DNA of 64,000 nt from positions 558,001 through 622,000 of the forward strand of contig CAWFQH010000001.1 in the NCBI GenBank assembly GCA_963817945.1, written 5' to 3'. The notes beneath the pieces are model-generated. The model saw nothing but the letters and a program-made list of their open reading frames with translations. It was not told where the DNA came from and made no database searches. Each line of letters opens with the position of its first letter. Within the stretch, counting starts at the first letter, position 1. Of this stretch, positions 1-7,423 are shown in pieces. The position numbers and the translations under genes were made by a program. This DNA is from VRUE01 sp963817945 (GTDB taxonomy: Bacteria > Actinomycetota > Thermoleophilia > Solirubrobacterales > 70-9).

Positions 1-299
1 CCCGAGGGGATCTCCACCTGCTGATAGACGCGGCCCTCGGTCTCCTGCACCGGCCGTTCCCCGACGATTGCCAGCTGGCGACCGCTGACCTCGATCCCAA
101 CCTCGTCCAGATCGACGCCGGCGAGATCGACCTTGACAACCGCGCGCTGCGGCTCGCCGCAGTAATAGACGTCGACATTCGGGGAAAAGCCACTGCTGCG
201 CCGGCTGACGTAGGTCGTTCGACCCCAGGCGCCGCCCAGCATCTGGTCCATCTCTCGCCGCATGCGGGCAAAATTGGCGAACACGTCGCGCTCAGGCAT
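1..299 (-). CDS. Hsp20-family small heat shock protein, partial
   Basis: This is the N-terminal 99 residues of a small heat shock protein; the C-terminus lies beyond the window edge. Small heat shock proteins are ATP-independent holdases that keep unfolding cytosolic proteins soluble. The start is ATG at 299. The first 35 residues are a polar N-terminal arm (MPERDVFANFARMRREMDQM). An alpha-crystallin-type beta domain follows, with NVDVYY, VKVDLAGVDLDEVGIEV and LAIVGERPVQETEG, the usual order of this family's strands. Nothing upstream shows regulation such as a HAIR or CIRCE element. The divergent neighbour is a small Cys-rich gene. The family call is firm; the subtype is not. Confidence 0.85.
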   Translation of the reverse strand, partial: MPERDVFANFARMRREMDQMLGGAWGRTTYVSRRSSGFSPNVDVYYCGEPQRAVVKVDLAGVDLDEVGIEVSGRQLAIVGERPVQETEGRVYQQVEIPS

Positions 300-428
300 G
301 GCAAAACCATAACCAGGAGACAGCGGCGGGCGGGTCCTGTCGTGGCGAGGGGGATCTTCGTCCTCGCAGGCTGCGGGCGAGGACCCCCATCACCACGCCA
401 CCCGCCCGAGCTGCCGCCCAGATCGACG

Positions 429-617
429 CTATGCCGTGCCCGACTGGGTTGCCCAGCGGGGAGGTCTCATCAGCAGCACCGGCTGGCGAGGCGGAACGAG
501 GCCCTCGGGACGGTTCGGACGAAAGGTCGTGCAAGGCTCCTCCAGCTCGAGTGCGCAGAGCATGTTCTTGCGGAAGTAGCACTCCTCGCAGGTGGGCGGC
601 TTTGACTTGCGCGGCAT
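429..617 (-). CDS. Small cysteine-rich protein of unknown function (62 aa)
   Basis: A 62-residue basic protein begins MPRKSKPPTCEECYFRKNML and carries four cysteines in the order CxxC, C (after 8 residues), C (after 8), so it could bind a metal such as zinc or an Fe-S cluster. The tail is Pro/Arg-rich and looks disordered. Similar short Cys-rich proteins occur in high-G+C actinobacteria, but I cannot name a family. It ends 129 bases before the Hsp20 start, with no gene between them. The reading frame is open from ATG to TAG and the Cys spacing looks selected. There is no clear Shine-Dalgarno sequence, so it may be leaderless. Confidence 0.5.
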   Translation of the reverse strand: MPRKSKPPTCEECYFRKNMLCALELEEPCTTFRPNRPEGLVPPRQPVLLMRPPRWATQSGTA

Positions 618-754
618 CGGCGGGCATCTTGGCAGCGCCGTGACGCTTTTGTGAGAGTCGTTCCCGCAAAGCGCAACGACTTTGACACAGGCTCGTCACA
701 GCTTTCCCGCGTCTTGCGGGCACCGCGCGCGGCGCCGCTACCATTCGAGCCTGG

Positions 755-1381
755 ATGGAAGCCAGCAATCGCAACGACCAGCTCTCGGCCTCCCCCCAGC
801 TCTTCGAGAGCGAATTCCTCAACTTCTTCTCGCGGGTCCATCCGGCGATCCCGGCAATCGTCTTCTTCCCCGTGATCGTCGCCATGGAGTGGCTCGGAGG
901 CGACCGCGGCCTCGCCGGCTGGCAGCTGGCCCTGCTGACCCTCGGCGGTGTCGGCATCTGGACGCTGACCGAGTACTGGCTGCACCGACTCGTCTTCCAT
1001 TGGGAGCCCGACAACGGATTCGGGCGGCGGATGCACTTCATCATCCACGGCATCCACCACGACCACCCCAACGACAAGATGCGCCTGGTGATGCCGCCCG
1101 CCGTCTCGATCCCGCTGGCGGCGCTCTTCTTCGCGGCCTTCGTACTCGTCTTCGGGACGCCGGCCGCCTATCCGCTGTTCGCGGGGTTCATCGGCGGCTA
1201 CCTCTTCTACGACTACACCCATTACTACGTCCACCACTTCGTGCCGAAGTCCCGCCTCGGCAAACGCCTGCGCGAGCAGCACATGCGTCATCACTTCCAG
1301 GACCACCGCTTCGGCTACGGCGTCTCCTCGCCGATCTGGGACGTCGTATTCGGCACCCTGCCGCGTAAGCGCAAGAGTTGA
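755..1381 (+). CDS. Fatty acid hydroxylase / sterol desaturase family membrane protein
   Basis: A 208-residue integral membrane di-iron oxygenase, resembling the C-terminal domain of fatty acid 2-hydroxylases. Members hydroxylate acyl chains or related lipids using O2 and a di-iron centre held by clustered histidines. Those clusters are visible: HRLVFH (77-82), HGIHHDH (98-104), HYYVHH (156-161) and HMRHH (176-180) with H184. Hydrophobic segments lie near residues 33-46, 55-75, 113-134 and 138-152. The length equals that of stand-alone hydroxylase domains, with no cytochrome b5 part. ATG 755 follows a TACCAT box by about 10 bases, so a leaderless transcript is possible. The exact lipid substrate is unknown. 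Confidence 0.88.
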   Translation: MEASNRNDQLSASPQLFESEFLNFFSRVHPAIPAIVFFPVIVAMEWLGGDRGLAGWQLALLTLGGVGIWTLTEYWLHRLVFHWEPDNGFGRRMHFIIHGIHHDHPNDKMRLVMPPAVSIPLAALFFAAFVLVFGTPAAYPLFAGFIGGYLFYDYTHYYVHHFVPKSRLGKRLREQHMRHHFQDHRFGYGVSSPIWDVVFGTLPRKRKS

Positions 1382-1386
1382 GCGTC

Positions 1387-1410
1387 GCACCCAGCGGGAG
1401 CGCTGGGTGC
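1387..1410 (+). terminator. Hairpin downstream of the hydroxylase gene
   Basis: A perfect 10-bp stem (GCACCCAGCG paired with CGCTGGGTGC) with a four-base GGAG loop begins six bases after the hydroxylase stop. There is no U-tract, so it would be an I-shaped actinobacterial-type terminator or a 3'-end stabiliser. The remaining 1411-1624 has no gene. It contains T/A-richer sequence around 1540-1590 that presumably holds the promoter of the next gene. Confidence 0.6.
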
Positions 1411-1624
1411 GTACTGCCACAGGCTAGGAAAGGGAGGTGGTGAACTCGGCGCGGTCTTATCCCGTTCGTCGGGAACGGTGACGCCTCAGCACTGCGAATC
1501 TCCCACCAGCGACAGGCGGAACGGGTCGGGTAACACACTTATGTACGGTGTGCGACACTCCAGTTTGTAGATAACTTGCTTACCAGTATCCGGTGCGCCC
1601 AGGCCGCCGGCCGAAAGGAAAGAA

Positions 1625-2014
1625 ATGCCAAGCACGACTCACGTACTCGACGAGGCAAGGGATTTGGTCCAGAAGCGCCTCGCCGAGTTGGACGACGAGC
1701 GCAAGCGTCTCGAGCGAGCCCTCGCCGAGCTGGGTGGCAAAGCCGCCGGCCGTGTGGGGCGCCGTCCCGGCCGGCCGCCGGGCTCGGGCAGGAAAGCCGG
1801 CAAAAAAGCTGGTGCCCGCCGTGGCCGCCGACGTCGTAGCGGCACCCGTGCCGACCAAGCGGTGGCCCTGGTCGAGGGTAGCCCCGGTATCAGCGCGGCA
1901 GAGGTCGCCAAAACGATGAAAATCAAGCCCAACTACTTGTACCGGGTGCTCGGCGACCTCGAGAAAGAGGGACGGGTGAAGAAGAAAGGGCGGCAGTACT
2001 TCCCTACGAAATAG
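1625..2014 (+). CDS. Basic DNA-binding protein: coiled coil, AT-hook-like linker, winged helix
   Basis: A 129-residue protein with three parts. Residues 1-37 form an Ala/Glu/Leu-rich helix likely to make a coiled coil (VLDEARDLVQKRLAELDDER). Residues 45-73 are a very basic Gly/Pro/Arg/Lys linker containing GRRPGRPPGSG, close to an AT-hook core. Residues 75-125 form a small winged-helix-like domain (GISAAEVAKTMKIKPNYLYR, then VLGDLEKEGRVKKKG). It is probably a nucleoid-associated or regulatory DNA-binding protein. A good ribosome site (GAAAGGAAAG) lies 3-12 bases before ATG. It stands alone between the hydroxylase and the large inverted repeat at 2025. I recognise the architecture, not a named gene. 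Confidence 0.7.
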   Translation: MPSTTHVLDEARDLVQKRLAELDDERKRLERALAELGGKAAGRVGRRPGRPPGSGRKAGKKAGARRGRRRRSGTRADQAVALVEGSPGISAAEVAKTMKIKPNYLYRVLGDLEKEGRVKKKGRQYFPTK

Positions 2015-2024
2015 GTTTGGCTTA

Positions 2025-2139
2025 GGGGCCTATCCCGCAAGGGGTTCCACTTAACTTTTTCTGAAGGCAGGTTACGGCCGTCCGAGTTCGGAGGCTCAGA
2101 AAAAGTACAAGACGTTCCACCCCTTACGGGATAGGCCCT
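2025..2139. repeat. Long imperfect inverted repeat with GNRA-capped ends
   Basis: The two arms (about 2025-2064 and 2096-2139) are complementary over GGGCCTATCCCG(C/T)AAGG and over ACTTTTTCTGA, with a bulge of unequal length between them. Each arm also contains its own mini-hairpin CCC-GNAA-GGG: GCAA on the plus strand of the left arm, GTAA on the minus strand of the right arm. The repeat sits between two convergent genes, so bidirectional termination is the simplest role. A REP- or MITE-like mobile palindrome is the alternative. Confidence 0.6.
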
Positions 2140-2252
2140 AGACCAGGCCTAACTCGCTGACGGCCTGCCGCTCTTCCTAGACCAAGCCGAGCTGGCTGAC
2201 AGACTGAGCTCTTCTAGACCAAGCCGAGCTGGGCTACGGCCTGTCGCTCTTC
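2138..2252 (-). repeat. Three tandem copies of the mdh 3' end, each with its own TAG
   Basis: Reading the minus strand, the last 13 codons of mdh (EERQAVAQLGLV then TAG at 2216-2214) are followed by two further versions: RAQSVSQLGLV-TAG (stop 2179-2177) and EERQAVSELGLV-TAG (stop 2140-2138). Units are 37 and 39 bases apart. The 39-base unit is in phase with its neighbour and the 37-base unit is not. This is direct evidence of local tandem duplication of a gene end. Confidence 0.75.
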
Positions 2253-3200
2253 CTTCAGCTCTGTGATGCTCGCGTCGATGCGCGGGCGGGAGAACTCCGG
2301 GATATCCAGGCCGTCGACGATTTCCCATTCCCCGCTGGCGCAACGGCAGGGATGACCTGCGACCACACCCTCCTCGATCCCGTAGGAGCCATCGGAGAGA
2401 ACGCCCATCGATACCCACTCGCCGCTTGGCGTGTCGAGCACCCAGTCACGCACGTGGTCGATCGCGGCGTTGGCGGCGGAGGCGGCGCTGGAAGCGCCGC
2501 GCGCCTCGATGATCTCCGCACCCCGCTTCGCCACGCGGGGAATGAACTCGTCCGCGATCCAGGCCTCGTCGTCCACGGCGTCCCAGGCACTCGACCCATC
2601 GACCTTCGCGTTGACTAGGTCGGGGTACTGCGTGGTCGAGTGGTTGCCCCAGACCGTCATGTTGGTGACGCTGGCGACCGGCTTACCGAGCTTGTTCGCT
2701 AGCTGGGTCTTGGCCCGGTTGTGGTCGAGGCGCATCATCGCCGTGAAGCGATCGCTCGGAACGCCATCGGCGTTTGACATCGCGATCAGGCAGTTGGTGT
2801 TGGCGGGGTTGCCGACTACCAGCACCCGCACGTCATCGGCAGCGCCGGCGGCGATCGCTTCGCCCTGCGGCTTGAAGATGCCGCCGTTGGCCTCGAGTAG
2901 GTCCGAGCGCTCCATGCCGGGGCCGCGAGGGCGGGCACCGACGAGAAGGCCGACGTTGCAGCCATCGAAGGCCGCCTTCGGCTCGTCAAAGATGTCAATC
3001 GCCCGCAGCAGTGGGAAGGCGCAGTCATCGAGCTCCATCGCCGTGCCCTCGGCCGCTTTGACCGCATCGGGGATCTCCAGCAGGCTCAGCTCGACCGGAG
3101 TGTCGGGGCCGAGCATCTGGCCGCTGGCGATCCGGAACAGCAGCGCGTAGCCGATCTGGCCAGCGGCGCCGGTGACGGTGACTTTCACGGGGGTGCTCAC
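2214..3200 (-). CDS. mdh: Malate dehydrogenase (NAD-dependent, cytosolic-type)
   Basis: Oxidises malate to oxaloacetate in the TCA cycle; 328 residues. The Rossmann loop GAAGQIGY is at 11-18. The mobile arginine loop GARPRGPGM is at 88-96, GNPANTN at 130-136, catalytic R157/D159 sit in MMRLDHNRA, and catalytic H187 is in WGNHSTTQYPD. This pattern fits the cytosolic-type malate dehydrogenases common in actinobacteria. GTG 3200 was chosen because AGGAG lies 11-15 bases upstream and the Rossmann motif then starts at residue 11, the usual position. icd lies 40 bases upstream on the same strand, so the two TCA enzymes form an operon. The 3' end is duplicated in tandem just downstream. Confidence 0.95.
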   Translation of the reverse strand: MSTPVKVTVTGAAGQIGYALLFRIASGQMLGPDTPVELSLLEIPDAVKAAEGTAMELDDCAFPLLRAIDIFDEPKAAFDGCNVGLLVGARPRGPGMERSDLLEANGGIFKPQGEAIAAGAADDVRVLVVGNPANTNCLIAMSNADGVPSDRFTAMMRLDHNRAKTQLANKLGKPVASVTNMTVWGNHSTTQYPDLVNAKVDGSSAWDAVDDEAWIADEFIPRVAKRGAEIIEARGASSAASAANAAIDHVRDWVLDTPSGEWVSMGVLSDGSYGIEEGVVAGHPCRCASGEWEIVDGLDIPEFSRPRIDASITELKEERQAVAQLGLV

Positions 3201-3240
3201 TGTTTCGTATCTCCTGAAGTCGTGGATTGGATGGAGGGCG

Positions 3241-4467
3241 CTATGCCATCGCCTCTTGCAGGCGCTCGTCAATTGCGCCGAGGAACTCCTGGGTGGTCAG
3301 GTACTGCTGGTCGGCGCCGACCAGCAGCGCCAGGTCTTTGGTCATCTTGCCGCTTTCGACCGTCTCGATGCAGACCCGCTCCAAAGTGGCAGCGAACCGC
3401 GCCACCTCCGGCGTCTCGTCGAGCCGGCCACGGGCGGCGAGAGCGCGGGTCCAAGCGAAGATCGAAGCGATCGGGTTGGTCGAAGTCGGCTTGCCTTCCT
3501 GGTGCTGGCGGTAATGGCGGGTAACGGTCCCGTGCGCAGCCTCGGCCTCGACCGTCTTGCCGTCGGGGCTCATCAGCACGCTCGTCATCAAGCCAAGCGA
3601 GCCGAACCCCTGGGCGACCGTGTCGGACTGGACGTCGCCGTCGTAGTTCTTGCAGGCCCAGACGTAGCCGCCTTCCCACTTCAGCGCCGCGGCAACCATG
3701 TCGTCGATCAGCCGGTGTTCGTAGCTCAGTCCCTTGGCTTCGAAGTCGGTCCTGAACTCGTCCTCGTAGACCTCGGCGAAGAGGTCCTTGAAGCGCCCGT
3801 CGTAGCGCTTCATGATCGTGTTCTTGGTCGAGAGGTAGACCGGGTAGCCGCGATCGAGCCCATAGCGCATCGAGGCCCGGGCGAAGTCGCGGATCGAGTC
3901 GTCGAGGTTGTACATCGCCATCGCCACGCCGCCGCCGGGGAAGTCGTAGACCTCCAGCTCGACCGGCTCGCCGCCGTCCTTGGGGGTGTAGGTGAGAGTG
4001 AGCGTGCCCTCGCCGGGGATAACCATGTCGGTTGCGCGGTACTGGTCGCCGAAGGCATGGCGGCCGATCACGATCGGCTTCGTCCAGCCCGGCACCAGGC
4101 GCGGGATGTTCGAGATCACGATCGGCTCGCGAAAGATGACGCCGCCGAGGATGTTGCGGATCGTCCCGTTCGGCGAGCGGTACATCTCCTTCAAGCCGAA
4201 CTCCTCGACCCGCGCCTCGTCGGGGGTGATCGTCGCGCACTTAACGCCGACGCCGTGTTGCTTGATCGCTTCCGCCGCTTCGACCGTGATGCGGTCTTCG
4301 CTGGCGTCGCGGCTCTCGATCCCGAGGTCGTAGTAGACGAGCTCGATGTCGAGGTAGGGCAGAATCAGCTGCTCTTTGATGAAGGCCCAGATGATCCGGG
4401 TCATCTCGTCGCCGTCCAGCTCGACGACCGGGTTCTCGACTTCGATCTTGGAAGAACGCTGGGCCAC
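3241..4467 (-). CDS. icd: Isocitrate dehydrogenase (NADP+), homodimeric eukaryotic-like type
   Basis: Converts isocitrate to 2-oxoglutarate, CO2 and NADPH; first gene of the icd-mdh operon. The protein has 408 residues, the normal length for this subfamily. Landmarks are NPVVELDGDEMTRIIW near the N-terminus, SPNGTIRNILGG (substrate loop), YPVYLSTKNTIMKRYDG (catalytic Tyr/Lys region), KNYDGDVQSD (metal-binding aspartates) and EAAHGTVTRHYR (NADP-binding region). GTG 4467 gives MAQRSSKIEVENPVVEL, matching the family's N-terminus; no strong ribosome site precedes it. The start lies 90 bases from the divergent acyl-CoA dehydrogenase ATG, and that gap contains a TATAGA box. Confidence 0.95.
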   Translation of the reverse strand: MAQRSSKIEVENPVVELDGDEMTRIIWAFIKEQLILPYLDIELVYYDLGIESRDASEDRITVEAAEAIKQHGVGVKCATITPDEARVEEFGLKEMYRSPNGTIRNILGGVIFREPIVISNIPRLVPGWTKPIVIGRHAFGDQYRATDMVIPGEGTLTLTYTPKDGGEPVELEVYDFPGGGVAMAMYNLDDSIRDFARASMRYGLDRGYPVYLSTKNTIMKRYDGRFKDLFAEVYEDEFRTDFEAKGLSYEHRLIDDMVAAALKWEGGYVWACKNYDGDVQSDTVAQGFGSLGLMTSVLMSPDGKTVEAEAAHGTVTRHYRQHQEGKPTSTNPIASIFAWTRALAARGRLDETPEVARFAATLERVCIETVESGKMTKDLALLVGADQQYLTTQEFLGAIDERLQEAMA

Positions 4468-4557
4468 GCGGGCGGCGATGCTACCGGCGTGGCGAGTTTC
4501 CGGGGCTATAGACGGGGAAAGTCGCCACACCCTCGCCGGAATGCGACAATCGGGGAG

Positions 4558-6222
4558 ATGGCTACGGTCGAGCGCCAGTCCAGCCAGACCCACGAGGTCT
4601 TCAACCAGCCACCGCCGCTGGCGGACTACAACCCTTTCGACGCCGATCGGCCGCTGGCCGAGGCGCTGCGGCGCGAGGGCGCCGGGTGGGCTGAGGACCG
4701 CGCCCGCGAGCTCGGCGCGATCTGCGGCTCGGCGCAGACGATCCACTGGGGTTTCGAGGCAAACGAGAAGAAGCCGGAGCTCCGCACTCACGACCGCTAC
4801 GGCCACCGGATCGACGAGGTCGAGTTCGACAGCTCCTGGCACGAACTGATGCGGATCGGCGTCGGTCACGGCCTGCACGCATCGCCCTGGCTCGAGCCGG
4901 GCCCGGGCGCCCACGTCGCTCGCGCCGCGATGTTCATGCTGCTGATGCAGGCTGAGAGCGGCGTCGGCTGTCCGCTCTCGATGACTTACTCGGCGATCCC
5001 GGCGCTGCGGGTGCAGCCGGAGCTGGCCGAGGAGTGGGAACCCCGCTTCCTCTCGCTGGACTACGACGAGCGCTCGCTGCCGGCCGACCGCAAGCGCGGC
5101 TCCCTCTGCGGGATGGCGATGACCGAGAAGCAAGGCGGCTCGGACGTTCGCGCCAATACCACGACCGCAACGCCCCTGAATGGCGGCGGCTCCGGCGCCG
5201 AGTACGAGATCGTCGGCCACAAGTGGTTTTGCTCGGCACCGATGTGCGACGCCTTCCTCGTCCTCGCCCAGACCGATTCGGGCATCTCCTGCTTCCTGAT
5301 GCCGCGCTGGACGCCGGACGGCGAGCGCAACTCCTTCCACATCCAGCGCCTCAAGGACAAGCTCGGCAACCGCTCCAACGCTTCCAGCGAGGTTGAGTTT
5401 CGTGGCGCCTGGGCGCGGCTCGTCGGCGAGGAGGGCCGCGGCGTGCCGACGATCATCGAGATGGTCAACCACACCCGGCTCGACTGCGTGATCGGGGCCG
5501 CGACCGGATATCGCGCCGGCCTCGTCCAGGCGCTCAACCACACCGCCCACCGCTCGGCCTTCGGCGCCGAGCTGATCGAGCAGCCGCTGATGCGCAACGT
5601 GCTCGCCGACCTCTGCGTCGAGTCCGAAGCGGCGACGATCGCGGCAATGCGCCTGGCGCGCTCCTACGACGAGGTCGCCGCGGGCGACGACGACGCGGTC
5701 GAGTTCCGGCGCCTGGCCAACGCGGTGCTCAAGTACTGGCTCTGCAAGCGGGCGCCCTGGCACGCGGTCGAGTGCCTGGAGTGCCTCGGCGGCAACGGCT
5801 ACGTCGAGGAGTCGGGCATGCCGCGCCTCTACCGCGAGGCGCCGCTGGCCTCGATCTGGGAGGGCTCGGGCAACGTCCAGTGCCTCGACGTGCTGCGGGC
5901 GATGGTGAAGAACCCGGCCTCGGTCGAGGCCTTTTTCGCCGAGGTCTTGGAGGGCGCCGGTGCCGAGCCGAAGCTCGATGCCTACGTCAGCGCGCTGCGC
6001 GAGGAGATCCCCGGCGACATCGAAACGATTCAAGCCCGTGCCCGCCAGATCGTCGAACGGATGGCGCTCGCCCTGCAGGCCTCGCTGCTGGTCCGCTACG
6101 GCGACCCCGCCGTCGCCGACGCCTTCTGCGCCAGCCGCCTCTCAGGCGACTGGGGTCATGCCTTCGGCACCCTCCCCCCGGGCACCGACTTCGGCCGCAT
6201 CATCGAGCGGCACCGGCCGTAA
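4558..6222 (+). CDS. AidB-like acyl-CoA dehydrogenase
   Basis: A 554-residue flavoprotein of the acyl-CoA dehydrogenase superfamily, AidB branch. Evidence includes an extended N-terminal domain (NPFDADRPLAEAL), CGMAMTEKQGGSDVR with the FAD-contacting Thr/Glu, the beta-domain segment VGHKWFCSAPMCDAFLVLAQ, KLGNRSNASSEVEF, and the C-terminal LECLGGNGYVEESG with IWEGSGNVQCLDVLR near residue 435. Close relatives include E. coli AidB (alkylation-damage response) and catabolic dehydrogenases, so the substrate is not settled. ATG 4558 is preceded directly by GGGGAG. The gene is convergent with the M50 protease gene, seven bases away. No partner ETF genes are nearby. Confidence 0.88.
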   Translation: MATVERQSSQTHEVFNQPPPLADYNPFDADRPLAEALRREGAGWAEDRARELGAICGSAQTIHWGFEANEKKPELRTHDRYGHRIDEVEFDSSWHELMRIGVGHGLHASPWLEPGPGAHVARAAMFMLLMQAESGVGCPLSMTYSAIPALRVQPELAEEWEPRFLSLDYDERSLPADRKRGSLCGMAMTEKQGGSDVRANTTTATPLNGGGSGAEYEIVGHKWFCSAPMCDAFLVLAQTDSGISCFLMPRWTPDGERNSFHIQRLKDKLGNRSNASSEVEFRGAWARLVGEEGRGVPTIIEMVNHTRLDCVIGAATGYRAGLVQALNHTAHRSAFGAELIEQPLMRNVLADLCVESEAATIAAMRLARSYDEVAAGDDDAVEFRRLANAVLKYWLCKRAPWHAVECLECLGGNGYVEESGMPRLYREAPLASIWEGSGNVQCLDVLRAMVKNPASVEAFFAEVLEGAGAEPKLDAYVSALREEIPGDIETIQARARQIVERMALALQASLLVRYGDPAVADAFCASRLSGDWGHAFGTLPPGTDFGRIIERHRP

Positions 6223-6229
6223 ACCGTCC

Positions 6230-7399
6230 CTAAGCTGCTGCGTCCCTGAGAGCCCGGCCGACCTGCTCGGCGGTGATCACGCCACTGAGGCGACCTTCGC
6301 CATCGACCGCCATCACGGCGCCGAAGCGGCGCATTGCCCGGTGGGTCAGCAGCGTGTCCAGGGGGGCGTCGTCGCGAACCTGGAAGGTGCCATCGTCGCT
6401 GTCGGTCTCCACCAGCTCGGAGATCAGCGATGTCGCGCGTGAAGTCTCCGGCACCTGATCGGCACTGTCGCGTACGACGAGGCCGACGAAACGGTGGGCG
6501 GCGTCGACGACGGGGAACCAGGACCAGCGGTAGCGGAGGAAGTACTCGTCGAGGGCCTGCTCCACGTTCAACCGGTCCGGGATCGCCACCGGTTCGCGAT
6601 CCATCACGTCGGCGACCCGCAGCCCCTCGATCCGGCCCGAGATCCGCGTTTGCGCGGCGGCGGCGCGCGCCGAGCCGTTGATGACCATGCCAATCAGCGC
6701 CAGCCAGACGCCGCTGAAGACCTGACCCTCGAAGACGAGCAGCAGGCCGGCGCCGATGAAGAGGTAAGCGAAGACACGACCGAGGTTGGCGGCGGTGCGC
6801 GTGGCCGCCGTGCGATCGCCGCTGCGCCACCAGGAGATCGCCCGCACAACCCGGCCGCCGTCCATTGGGAAGGCCGGCAGCAGGTTGAAGACGAGGACGA
6901 GCGCGTTGATCGAGGCCAGCCAGCCAACCATCGCCATCAGACCGGAGATGCCGGCGTCGCGTTCCACCAGAAGCGCCTTCTCGAACTCCGACCAGCCACC
7001 GACGAGGAGGCCGACCGCGGTGAGGAAGACGACGATCGCGAAGGTCACGAGCGGGCCGGCAATAGCGACCTTGAACTCGGTTCCGGGGCTGTCGGATTCG
7101 CGGTCCATCTGGGCGACCCCGCCGAAAATCCAGAGCTGGATGCTGGAGATGCCGATCCCGTTGCGCATCGCCGCCACCGCGTGGCCGAGCTCGTGCAAGA
7201 CGATCGAGCCGAAGAAACCGAAGGCCGTCACCAGCGCCAGCAGGAAGGGAGTCGAGGAGGAGCTGCTCTCACCGAGAACGTCGGCGTAGACCTGCGAGAG
7301 CCAGAAGATCACCAGGAAGAGAACCAGGAACCACGACCAGTCGACCCCGACGCGGATACCGCGCACGTGGAAGAGGGTGATCGAGCCGCCGCCGAGCAT
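6230..7399 (-). CDS. Site-2-type (M50) membrane zinc metalloprotease with CBS domains
   Basis: A 389-residue intramembrane protease. HELGH at 69-73 supplies two zinc ligands and the catalytic Glu. NLLPAFPMDGG at 172-182 gives the third ligand in the family's NxxPxxxxDG motif. Hydrophobic segments surround both motifs (about 21-38, 52-72, 111-134, 155-175, 203-230). A tandem CBS pair fills residues 255-385 (VADVMDREPVAIPD; GLVVRDSADQ; GVITAEQVGRAL). This is the layout of the Rip3-like/SpoIVFB-related group, where CBS domains bind adenine nucleotides and tune proteolysis. ATG 7399 is only 24 bases from the divergent M28 peptidase ATG. Substrates are unknown; anti-sigma factors are the usual targets of related proteases. 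Confidence 0.9.
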   Translation of the reverse strand: MLGGGSITLFHVRGIRVGVDWSWFLVLFLVIFWLSQVYADVLGESSSSSTPFLLALVTAFGFFGSIVLHELGHAVAAMRNGIGISSIQLWIFGGVAQMDRESDSPGTEFKVAIAGPLVTFAIVVFLTAVGLLVGGWSEFEKALLVERDAGISGLMAMVGWLASINALVLVFNLLPAFPMDGGRVVRAISWWRSGDRTAATRTAANLGRVFAYLFIGAGLLLVFEGQVFSGVWLALIGMVINGSARAAAAQTRISGRIEGLRVADVMDREPVAIPDRLNVEQALDEYFLRYRWSWFPVVDAAHRFVGLVVRDSADQVPETSRATSLISELVETDSDDGTFQVRDDAPLDTLLTHRAMRRFGAVMAVDGEGRLSGVITAEQVGRALRDAAA

Positions 7400-7410
7400 C
7401 GTTCGAATTG

Positions 7411-7416
7411 TAGGGT
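7411..7416 (+). promoter_or_regulatory. -10-like box in the 24-base gap between divergent peptidases
   Basis: TAGGGT (TANNNT pattern) sits seven bases before the ATG of the M28 peptidase gene, a spacing typical of a leaderless actinobacterial transcript. Only 24 bases separate the two divergent ATGs, so promoter elements must overlap the coding starts. Confidence 0.35.
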
Positions 7417-7423
7417 CGAGACG

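Noticed and set aside
292..1420. Several overlapping reading frames antisense to the fatty-acid hydroxylase gene
   Set aside because: They are shadows caused by high G+C; their products are Arg/Ala-rich without domains, while the plus-strand frame has all histidine clusters.
2440..2460. GTCACGCACGTGG as a third copy of the GTGCGTGACC hairpin repeat
   Set aside because: It lies inside conserved mdh coding sequence, lacks the GCAGGGAGG and GACCGA flanks, and matches only nine bases.
3172..4557. Continuous plus-strand frame leading into the acyl-CoA dehydrogenase
   Set aside because: The first 460 codons are antisense to icd and only become protein-like at ATG 4558, where the family N-terminus begins.
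4468..6033. Continuous minus-strand frame extending icd upstream
   Set aside because: It is antisense to the acyl-CoA dehydrogenase; isocitrate dehydrogenase similarity starts at GTG 4467.
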